DNA of 64,000 nucleotides from Amborella trichopoda. Its lineage: Eukaryota; Streptophyta; Magnoliopsida; Amborellales; Amborellaceae. Position numbers and translations under genes: made by a program. Of this stretch, positions 1 through 10,737 are shown piece after piece. Location of the stretch: positions 212,473-276,472 of the forward strand of contig NW_006498482.1 of NCBI RefSeq assembly GCF_000471905.2. The letters run 5' to 3'. Below the pieces are notes generated by a model that was not told the DNA's origin, did not search any database, and saw only the letters and a list, made by a program, of their open reading frames with translations. Positions within the stretch are counted from its first letter, which is position 1. Each line of letters opens with the position of its first letter.

Positions 1-52
1 GGGCATCCATAGTTCTACATTATAAGGTAGCATCCTTATATAAGCTTTTTCC
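1..52. mobile_element. Subfamily B miniature element, end fragment
   Basis: The first 52 bases are the terminal part of a miniature transposon cut by the window edge. They carry the imperfect subterminal palindrome ATAAGG..CCTTAT followed by the end motif TATATAAGCTTTTTCC. The same end is seen in the fuller copies at 34201-34591 and 44418-44720. Confidence 0.6.
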
Positions 53-3000
53 TTATTAATAATGGTCTCTACCCCGATTATTAATAATTGTCTACACTTT
101 TAGGGCTGCATTTGTGGACAATACACATTGGCATCATGAAAGATACTTTGGTTTGTTTTTAATTAATATAAGTACTAGGTTATATAGTTTGTAAAACAAT
201 ATTTAGTCATATTTTGAAGAAAATAGAAAGTGGGTTTTTAGTATGCGTGAGCATGCATCATTATTCTCTTTGGTGTTCTAAGAGTATGTTGTATGAAAAT
301 GCCTAGATTTAAATACCATTCAATTTACAATCTCCTCTTCAATGCGAGATTAAAACCCACACTTATCTCTCTCTACAAAATATAGCTTAGAAAAACATCA
401 TAAAACCATAATGTTATTTTGAAATACATGTTGGGTGAGTGTGGTCATTAAAGGTCTTATGAGTGTTTGTAATAAACATTTTGATATAATGGAACATGAA
501 CTCAATGGGAGTATGGTCATGTGTGGACCATATTAAGCAAACGATGTTTGCTGATACCAAACTGAACTTAACTAGCTAGGCTCCGATAAGAGTTCTAATA
601 GGTCATACATTAATGATGTTAGAGTATGCTCGGATGAGTGAGCCGAGAGACTGTGTGACCCTTGTGTGTGATGGTGGCCTTCAGAGACGGGGGCCACGGC
701 CTTATCCATGAGGCATTACACGACATGCATATATGATAGTTGTTTCAAGAAAGCGAACCACCTTTCAGGGTGAAGTTTATGCATGTGCGAGAGATATCCC
801 TATGCTTCATAGGAGCTATGGTCGCATCAAGTCTACGTGATCTTGATACGTCTCTAGAGGAGAACCTACAATCCACAAAGTGGGATTATGACTCCTTGGC
901 ACATCGGCCAAACTTTAGTAACCCACTAATGAGCCCCTACATGGATTGTGGGTAATGAGAAACACTAGGTTAGTTTGATAAAGCAAATGTGGACCGTAGT
1001 CCACAGTTGAAAGTGGACTGCCGTAGTGTTAATTATTTAATCCCTAGACCATATGGATATTTTTCCCATCTAATGAATTTAATTATGTTTTTTTTAATGA
1101 TATATGATTTTTAGAATTATTATTTGAATTTTTTTAAATCTCTGGATATTTTATTTATCAAATTTGGATTTATAAAAATAGAGATATTGATTTTAGATTG
1201 ATTTAAATATTCAATTTTGATTTTATGGATTTTTAAAAATCGTATAATTAATTTTAATATTGCATAGGAAGCTCAATATGTTAATCGGCCCACCATTGCA
1301 TGTTGGTGGGGCCTATGAAATACCACCTAGGGTGGCACGCCCCACCTTAATGAAATTTTCCTTGTGTTAGTTGAAGCTTTAGCTTGAAGAGAAAACGTTG
1401 AAGTGTTTTGGAAAGATATTTGCCTTGAGGTAGCTTTCAAAGGATTTTTAAAAAGCATGAGGAGACTTGTGCATAATTTTGGTAAGCATTATATTATAAA
1501 TGAAATTATTTTATTTAATTTCTATTAATGAGAAAATAGTTTAGAAATATAGGATAAATGTTTTAGCACCTTCTATAATGTTGATGGCCCATTTATAGAA
1601 TAGATGACTCAAATCTTTCACTCTACAAATCACCCAAAATCAATAGTTCATATTCAATTTAACAAGAAGAGACAAGCCATAGAAAACCCTAACAAACCCT
1701 AATCTTGTTCAAGTACTATAAAAACGGATGGATCCCTACCCAAATCCCTACACCTTATCTCTTATACCTAATTTCCATCTCTCTCTTATATCACACAAAG
1801 GGGGCACACCCCACTTAATTTATCTCTGTTACTTAATAAAGTTTCTCTTTCTCTCTTTCAAGAGACCCAAAGGGGCACACCCCACTCTATCATATTTGAT
1901 ATCTCTCTCATGGTGGTTTTCTCAACTCTCTCATAATCTTTTACCTCTCCTTGAGGTTTTAGACTATAGGTTTGTGGTAGAAAAGAGAAGTATATATTTC
2001 AAACTAGGTTGCTAAGTAAATTCATCTAAGAGTTTGAGATTTGTAATAAATGAGTTTATAGTGCCATTAGAGGATATGACCTAAACTTACTTTCCCGGTT
2101 CAGATTGAAGGTTGATCGTTGATCCCGTATCCCGGTTGAGATTGAAAGTTGATCGTTGATCCCATACCATCAGATGGTGATGACTCGGTGTGAGGTGTAA
2201 TAAGCCCAATTGAGGTAATATGCGGCATTCTTCTTCTGTTTCTTGCTTATTTAATTATATTATTTTTATATTCCTAAGCATAAGAATTGGGGCACTCTCT
2301 TTATGTTTTTTGTTATATTTAATTATATTATTTTTATATTCACAAACATAAGAATTGTGGCTATTTTTTTGTTTGAAGAAAATTGGTTTAATGACATCAA
2401 GGTTTTTAAAATTTTAGATTTGTCTGTTTTATTTTCTTTAAAGCGAGAATTATTGCAATAAGATTACTTATAAGTGATTTTTGTAAATATATATATATAT
2501 ATATATATATTACCTTTCTTTAAATAACTATCAAAACAAAAAATACTATCTTCACCCACAATTTGCCGAGTCATTTGAGTTTGTCCGTCCAATTTGTAGC
2601 CCTTTTACTCCATAACAGTACATCCTTTATTGCGTAATACGTGTACGGTTAGGATAAGATTCGCATGACATAATGACGGCGACAACGACGATAACGTGTA
2701 CGGTCATAAACTCTGAGCTTTCGCTCTCATCGTTTTGTCTCTTATTCTTTGTCTCTCATGCACATGTGATGCTTATGTAGACGAGCAATATAGTCACGCC
2801 CGTACACATCTTTCACTTGGTTGGTGGGAAAAGAACAATTGTGAACCACAAAACCCAATAAACAAATAAATAAATTGGAAGCATCATCCTACTCACCTGA
2901 AAATGACCTCTTCATTCTCCACCCCATCAAGATAGAGACTTTAAACTTTGTACAACTGTAAAAATTGCTCAAAAATAAGTTCGGTGGCAGGTCATTCAAG

Positions 3001-4930
3001 GGGTAAATCCTTAGAAAATTATCCATGAGAAAAGGTTTATATTTCTATGGTTAAGTTGTTAAAAGAATTAAATGATCTTAATTAATAATTTAATTTTTTT
3101 ATTTAATTCAGATACCTCTTGAAAACAATATTAAAAAATGTCTCATCTTAAAAAAGATGAATAATTAGGGGTATTTAAATAATTTAACCCTAAAAAATCC
3201 AAAAAAATAAAAAAATAAAGAACCGTAATTATTGAAAAGGAACGGCTAGGGGTATTTTTCCATTTGGCACCCGAATACCATGTGTATATGTCATGAAACC
3301 CTCTAATTGTTCCTCATTAGGAACATAAGAACATGAATAGTGTGGTCATTTTTTTAAATTATGAACAAGTAAGGGCATTTTTATCATTCGGTTGGAGATT
3401 CTTGGGGAGTCGAATTATTGAAACGTCCCTAAGTGTTTATCATTTACAACCCAAAATAAGGGGCAAATTTGAATTTTTTTAAAGATTTTTATATGAGGTA
3501 ATTGAGTAAAATGAAAATGACAAAAGCAACCCTACTAAATATTAATCAAAATTATTTGACCTCTTTAAGGATTTTGTAAGGGTTCTAATCCTATAATGAT
3601 AGTTTCCCAATAATTTTTAGAAAACAAGAGGTTGTCTATCTATCTATGTGTGTGTCTTTTCAAGATGATATCCATGCATGGGGCTAAAATCTCGAATCGG
3701 CATTAGACCTGCTTTCAGTTCTTTTGATTTAGATTAACCAATGATTTTCGATCTGGATCAATAATTTTTTATGTTAAAAAAATAAATAAATTAATAAATA
3801 AACAAATTATAATCTATTGATAGAAGTGCTCAAATGATTGATAAAACTGAAAAGTTCCTACTAAGTCTGACCAGTTCCTGTTCTACACTAGAACATACTC
3901 AGTTCCATACCAAATATGATCAAGATCAGCCATACCCCACCAGAATAAAAAAAAATTAAAACAAGAGATAAGCATTAATGGCGAAAAGTATACTCCACCC
4001 AAAGAACCTCTCTCTCTCCCTCAATGAAAATGACTACAACACTTTCTCTCTCCTAAATATGCCTCCATCCGTTTAACATTTCTATCCCTAAAAGATGCTT
4101 TCTAAATTCTAATAGGGAAATGGAGGATTCTAAGGTTTTTGTCCTCTAAAAGCCTACATATAAATAGCTGTAAAATCTGAAGCTAGTATCCTTTTGTCTG
4201 TCTTTTACAGGCATTATCTCCATTGTTTGATCTCCTCTCTCTCTCTAACCCATCACCGACTTTTCATATTCATTTTCAAAATCTCAATGGTTAGCAAACT
4301 TTTGTTTGTAATGGGTTCCATGGATTTAAGGGGCACATATAGACATTCCACTTTACTAGATTCACGAGACATGAGTAAAGAAGATGAGATCAACGTCTAT
4401 ATTAATAATAGCTGTCAATTTCTTTTTGAATGATCACATTTCAATATCAAGCAAAGATTTTGAAGCATCAGGCATCTTTTGCTTTTCATTTTCATGTGGC
4501 TCTAATGGTGTGAGGTTTCACTTCAATGAAAATTTAAGAGATGTTGTGCTTGAATCTTTGACCTAGAACGGTGCTCATCATCATGCATGTTTACGCGTTT
4601 TAGAGAGATAGGGAGATAGGGGGACTGGCAATGGGCTGGGTGGCCCGGCCCAAAAAAAAAAAAGTCTAGGCCACAAACTGTGGCCTGAAGGCTGGGCTTG
4701 GGCCAGTGTCGGCCCAATTCAGCTCAGCCCTATCCCTCTCTTTTTTCCCTTTATTTGTCTTTGGCTTGGCCCTAGCCTGGCCCATTCTCGTGCTGAGCTC
4801 CTTTAAAAAGTGTTCTAATTTTTGTCTCACTATCACCTTGTGGATAAAATGTAGAAAAAAAGAAGTAAGCATTTGAGAATTCTATTGCAACAAGATAGAA
4901 GGAGGAAACACATAAAACAATGATTTAATT
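53..4930. other. Intergenic, repeat remnants, no gene seen
   Basis: No coding exon is recognisable on either strand. Visible structure: a 37-bp unit repeated twice from 2094 (CCCGG start, GTTGATCGTTGATCCC core), a TA microsatellite at 2489-2510, and a segment around 1560-2230 with a TATAAAA box at about 1714 and pyrimidine-rich sequence repeating GGCACACCCCAC, which could be the promoter part of an old LTR but has no confirmed ends. Most of the rest is AT-rich sequence without structure. Confidence 0.6.
4618..4810. repeat. GC-rich GGCCCGGCCC dispersed repeat, copy 1
   Basis: A GC-rich island in AT-rich DNA with repeated GGGCTGG, GGCCCGGCCC and CTTGGCCC words. A related segment lies at 52433-52650, starting GGATGGCAA and ending near TAGCCCTA. 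The TAGGG-like ends suggest a nonautonomous hAT element, but no target duplication was confirmed. Confidence 0.5.
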
Positions 4931-5150
4931 GTTTGGTTCTTGTGAAAATGTTGTCTAGAAAATATTTTTACATGAAAAAATTATCTCATACGGCCAAGTA
5001 CGGAAATACTATTACACCAATTAGTTGCCAATTGATGTGAAAATATGCACTAAGACCAACTAGTATGAAAATATTTCCATACTCGACTGCATGAGAAATT
5101 TTTTTCGCATGAAAATATTTTTTGAAACAATATTTTCACATGAACCAAAC
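4931..5150. mobile_element. Foldback miniature transposon
   Basis: The left end GTTTGGTTCTTGTGAAAAT is the reverse complement of the right end ATTTTCACATGAACCAAAC with few mismatches. The complementarity continues inward through the arms (GAAAATATT, TCTCAT, AAGTACGGAAATA against its partner), leaving a short centre. The 220-bp segment could fold almost completely into one hairpin, the layout of a MITE. No target-site duplication could be assigned. Confidence 0.75.
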
Positions 5151-5329
5151 GTGCAAAAGTCTAAAGACGAGAAAAGTTTTTAAGCTTACACTAAAATTCA
5201 TGAAATCAATAATTTGTATGAGAATATGATATCAATACCGAGAATGACCTCTGAGCCGATGTGGTTAGGGTGGTTGACATGTAGAATTCCATTTTCACAA
5301 GTTTCTTAAGTTAATATTAAAAAATAAAT

Positions 5330-5660
5330 AAAATGTAGTTGGCACTTTTAAAATGTAGAATTAAAGTGTATCTCTAAAATCTTTTTAAAAAAAAGTATTT
5401 TTTGATATTGAAAGCATTTAATTGATCATCTCAACATCGATATTTTTGATATGGAAGAAAAAAAGAGATTTCAAGTCCTACAAATGACAGTACATCATGC
5501 AACAAATTCTCTGGACTATCTATTTTCAAGATTTTTATGTATTTACATATTTAATTGATTTGAATTATTTTTGAAATTTAAAATTTTATAATTAAAGAAA
5601 AAAATAAATGTAAAAATATATAAAAAAAGTAATTTAATAAAAAAGATCACGATCACTCGT
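5330..5660. mobile_element. Degenerate subfamily B miniature element
   Basis: The order of words matches the interior of subfamily B: a TAGAATTAAAG start, TTGATCATCTCAACATCGATA, then TATTTTCAAGATTTTTATGT, then AAATTTAAAATTTTATAATTAAA. Both ends are too decayed to place exactly. Confidence 0.45.
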
Positions 5661-5892
5661 ACCCATCAAATTTCAAATCAGATGGTTATAAGCATGGTAT
5701 TGAATGTAGTGTATAATGGTAAATGTATACGCGATGTATACCCACCAATCACGTTGCTTAGATGTTGGGGCACATGTGGTATTCCGAGAAGGGAGTACCA
5801 TTTTCGATATTTTCGCCTTTATGATGGCTACTTACAAAATATCTTAGATATTTTTACAGTTGTCATTGGTTCTTTCTTCCAATCGGTTCCGC

Positions 5893-6135
5893 GTATAAAT
5901 CGCCGCCCGCGTTTCACTCTTTCTCTCTCTCTCTACCTTCCTTCTTCCTCTCTCTAAGAACCATATGGAACCTCTTTCTCTCTCTAAACCTTCTCCCTCT
6001 AAAAACCCTCTGAAGTTTCTCTCTCCAAAATCCTTTTAAACATTTGGCCACCATTTCTGCAGAGAGAAGAAGCAGGCGAAATCGAGAGGACATTTGCAAC
6101 TTAGAGAAGCTCTGTTTTGGGATTCATCACGCCAG
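5893..6135 (+). promoter_or_regulatory. Core promoter and transcribed leader, probably of the CHYR1-type gene
   Basis: A TATA box (TATAAATC at about 5894) in a GC-rich setting is followed by a strong pyrimidine patch with many CTCTCT runs, the usual start-site context in plants, then by purine-richer leader sequence. A small upstream reading frame of 24 codons begins at ATG 5965 and stops at 6037-6039. A possible donor GTTCGT follows at about 6140. Which gene it drives is inferred: the only + strand coding region downstream starts at 10738. Confidence 0.5.
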
Positions 6136-9100
6136 AACGAAGTTCGTTTTTATTATACGTATTTTTTGCTTTTATAGGGTTTCTTGCTGTTCCCTTTCTC
6201 CCTGGTTTTCATGAATCTTAGTATTGGCAACTCTCTCGTTTAGGTATTATTATTATTATTATTTTAAATTTGTACTCAGTTTTTTTTTCTCTTTTTGTTG
6301 TTTGTTTCTCTTTCTCCCTGGTTTTTTTCTCTTTTTGTTGTTTTTTTCTCTTTATGATATACGAAGAACCAGAAATTTACTAGAGCGGATTTTTTTGTGA
6401 AATGAACGCTTAAATCATGGTTTTTAATACTTCTATAATTGTTTTTTGTGATTTTTTGAAGTCTCTGTGTTCGTTAGGGCTTGATTAGGATTAATTTTAA
6501 GTATAATATTAGAATTTATTTTCATGAATTCAGGGTTTTGTTTCACAGAAAATATAACATTAAGTAGGTTTCTTGAGTTATAATATGGTGCATTTTAGGG
6601 AGAAATGTAACTTTGGCCCATTTTCGATGTCACATCGAGGAAAAGATAAACTTATTGTAGTACTGGATATAAAATATGGATAAACGATTATTTTGTTGAT
6701 AAGAGAGAATCTTTCGGGTTCTGATTCCATTTATACTTTTTATGTCTTATTTGATTTTCCAGAAGTTTTTATTGAGGAAAATTTTCCAGAAGTTTTGGCT
6801 AATTTATTTTTGTTTTATTGGTGGTGAATGCTTTTCTCTTAATAATTGCCTTGATACTTGAACTTCTGTGTGCATGACGTAGACTAAATCATAGATCTTT
6901 TAATGCTTGGATATTTGAATAAATCATAGACCTTTTTGTGCTTGGTTATGTGCTCTGATAGGAAAATTTGGAACTTCATTAGTTATGTATCAATTGTGAT
7001 GAATTTAATGCTTTACAGTTCACGCTACTATTCTTTTCATGTTTAATACTGGTTTGAAGGCTTGATTGCTGTTTGCACTGGCACGTAAATTGTGTGTGCT
7101 GAAAATTGTACGTTTCAATGGTTTTGGGGTCATGGAAATCGATAAAATACTAGGATTATTTGCTATAGGTATGTTTCTCTTTAGGAGAATATAATTCGAA
7201 GCTACATAACTCGTAACAGTGTGAAGGCATGGGTTTTTCTACCCAGGAAGTTATTTTCATGATAGCACCAATTTCGTTGGCTGTTTCCAACATGTGAAAT
7301 TGTGCTCAACATTTGAGGATCTGCGAACTAAAAATTATGTGGTACCATTTGTAGCACTTCTTAGGCAGAGTGGCTGTCATGGCTGTATTGGAATAACTCA
7401 GGTGTGTGGGTTGGATTGGGTTGGTGCTTGAATGGAGATATCACATTAGTTGAGTATCTGTGGGAGGGATTACTATTAAATAAAGTGGTTCCGTGGACAG
7501 GAAACACAATGATTCATGGTGAATGGGAGTCCTTAAAAGTCTTTGTGAGGGTGAGATGTTGAGGCCAGTTTGCATGCTCTTTGTAACTGTATTCATGAAC
7601 GGGAAACTCATGAATGTGGGTTGAACTTGTTTTGAATGGTCAGGGGAAAGGGATTCTCCTATCTAGTGAAGAGCAACGGGACGTACTGATAAATAGCTAG
7701 ACAGCATCAAATGGTGCTTGTTACTATTCATCAATGATGGGACTTGAAGATGGGACTCATTCATGAATAACTGGTATGTCCAAACTGATCCTAAGATTAT
7801 CTGATGGTTGGCTTTCTCGTGTGGAGATGGCTGCTCTCTGTGGAGGAGATGGTTGCTTTTAGACATGAGCAGATGATGGTAATAGGATTACTGGATAACA
7901 GTACAGTAAATTTAAATGCAATGGTGGAGATTGATGCTTTTCAAAGCTTCGTTTGCTAGAGACAAGATTCAGTGGGAACCCTTTGCACTGTTGGTTCATC
8001 TTATTCCTGATCCATAGTTTTTATGAAGTTCTGCAGTGGATATGACCGGTTATTTGTTGATTTCATGTTGAGCGTTTGAGCTTACCTCAGCTCTGAGGTT
8101 CAGGTGAGTCTGATTTGCTCTCTGTCTTTCTGTTTCACTTATGGGGTGTTACATGAAATTCATTGCTTTGGGATTTGGTCCATGCTGCGTATGGTGAGAA
8201 TGACAAGAGAGATATAATGAAACTTGATTACTTGGGTTTTTAACAAGAAATGTTACAGGAGGTCAGCTGCTGCGGACTGTACATGCTTAGTCTAGATTTC
8301 CCTGGTAATGGTCAAAATTCAGTAAATAGTTTCAAGGTGAAATATTTATGAGATCACAGTTTACAATCTCCAGAGATTTGGAAGTGGTGGGTAGTGTAGG
8401 GATGAGAAGTCTGTTGAAGCTTGAAGGGTGAGAGAAGCAGTTTACCCTGAAGCTAATTTCACATTTATGGTAGGTTGAAGTTTGACCTGGTTTTGGGTGG
8501 GTTTAAAAAGGTTTAGATAAGATTGGTATGATATAGCATATTTGGGAGACCGTACAAAGACAACACTTTCACTGGAGCAGATTTTCATTCCTTGCTGATG
8601 GGACAGGCTTGAGGTTTTTGTGAGGTTAGAAACGGGGCCTCAAGTCACCCAATGGGACTACATTTTCAATGTAAAAGGGTGGTTTAGCGAGATTTGCCGT
8701 GTGCCAAGAGGCTTTGTAAGATCATGGAGACTTGTGAGAGTTTTGAAGCTAACAGATTTACCTTTCATCATTTGTCTAGGGGGGCTAATTTAAACTGGGG
8801 TGCTATTAGTCATATGGTGATCATTGGGACTCATTCTTGGCTTGTTTCCTTTTTAAAACTTGTGCTTTTAATGACATCTTACTTCACAAGAGAATATTGG
8901 AGAGAGTTCTGAGTTGCATGGTGTTGCCTTTTTCCTGGCATTATTTGAGAGAAGCAGAAAAAACTCTGTGGTCTATTTATTCATTGATGTATGGTTCAGA
9001 GTTGTGATTGCTTGTGTGACTATGCTTCCTGGTTACTATGTTATTCCATTACTGTTGGAGTAAAATTTGATGTGGACTAATGTGAAGTGGCAAGTGATTC

Positions 9101-10737
9101 ATGGCCAAGTGTTTTGAAAATGTATGTAAGAATAGGCTGTTGAGTATTTTTAAAATCAATTAATTATAGGAAGCTGTTACAAACCTTGTTAAGGACAAAA
9201 CAGGCAGAACTTATGAACTACTTTATTTATGAGAGATATGATCTTGTACCCCCTATATTTGGTTTAGAAATGAGAAGGTTCCCTGTAATAATATAGCTTA
9301 ACATTGTTTGGATTATTAAACTGTCATTTTTTTGGATTAGAAACTGGGATACTTTATAAATTTTCTTATGTTGGTGAAATTAAGTCTAGATGAGATAAAT
9401 ATTGTTCAAAATTTGATGGCTACTGACTCTTGCAGTCGCTTAACTTTGTTCAAGAATGTAAATCCCATCTTTCCTTTTAGACACTAAAGGAGGGAGTCAT
9501 AGTTGTTACAACTTTGATGTACATGAGTATACTGATTGCGAGAGGAAATCGTGACACGTTCTTGTTTTGTCATTTGTGGTTGAGGAGGCTTACAATCTCT
9601 TGAAAATGTTAGGTTTTTCGGTCATGTTCACAAAATACTTTGCCATCTTGAATACAGGAACTTTGACATGTGTGCTATTTAATTTGATGAGTGGGCTGAT
9701 TGTACTGAAACACATGACAATCGAAAATCTCAGTTAAAGAAAGTCATGTTCATTAATTCACAAACTTAGCACCTATCTCTCTATTCTTTGTCGCCCTTAA
9801 ACAAATGACTGCTTTAATTGATGAGCAAGATACATACCATTATTGGGTTGCTAGACTCTTGAGTTATTCGACTGACATGAGCAACCTCTAGTCTCTTGAG
9901 CAATAAGCAAAAAGCTAGATGACCCCGGAGTAAGAATGACCAATTATGGTCTTAAGTTACTGGAATCCAAGGTGCAGATGTTTGGTCAAAAAGCAAAAAA
10001 ATTACTGCAGGATTCATCCTGGCAATTGGTGAATTGCTTTCTAAGCTATTCAGGTAAAAAAAGAAAAAAAAAAGAAAAAAGAAGAGAGATTTAGCACATG
10101 CACAGACTTCCAGTATATCGACAAGGACTGGAAGTTCCATACTGCATAGCTTTATTTTCGAGGATCACGAACAACGTTTCAAGCATGGTGTTAAGGTATG
10201 GATGGTGGCCCATGAGCACCTTGCTGGTGTTCAATGGAAGCTCCCCGAGCTCTTATTTATAAGTGTTTTTTAGTTTGCGTGTGCTTTTCCTCTTTTCATG
10301 TGCTTGATGTTGTGATGTACTGCCTTTTACCAGAAATGAGGCGATTCTGTTGCTGCTTTTAACAAGTGATCAGCTGATCATGCTGCAAAAATTCATTGCT
10401 TGTGACAACTGGAGATTCAAGAACTCTCAATACCTCATCATGTCTATGATGGGGGTTATTATAGCTCTGCTTATTCTGATGAATTCTTCTTTGGAGTTTT
10501 GCTGAATGGAGCTGTTCAGCCTTGCTTGGATTGTATGCTTGCTGATTTGAATTGATCTTCACCAATACTCGAGAGGCAGCACTTTGGGTGTTTGCATGGG
10601 TTGCTCAGGTGTTGACTACATGTTTTATGTCTTTGGAACTGGAAAACTGATGTTGTGCCTTTCTCAGGTGTTGCTTAATACTTTACGTGGCCATATTTGT
10701 CTAGTAACTTTCATTGAAAGTGCTCAACGTATTGAAA
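6136..10737 (+). other. 4.6-kb noncoding interval: probable 5' untranslated introns and exons
   Basis: Between the promoter-like segment and the first coding exon no conserved coding exon is visible. Base composition is that of plant introns and leaders (T-rich, many TTTTGTTT runs, moderate GC), unlike the AT-rich repeats elsewhere, and none of the miniature element families has inserted here. Possible donors exist, such as the CAG before GTGAGT at about 8104, but no splice structure can be fixed without transcripts. An independent noncoding transcript is an alternative. Confidence 0.35.

Noticed and set aside
740..955. 71-codon frame
   Set aside because: No recognisable domain and no neighbouring exon; chance frame.
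1728..2015. 95-codon frame with Ser/Leu-rich text
   Set aside because: It lies in pyrimidine-rich, promoter-like sequence and has no conserved motif or splice context.
10439..10490. Possible C/D snoRNA (ATGATG ... CTGATGA)
   Set aside because: The box spacing is too short, the C box is imperfect and no terminal stem is present.
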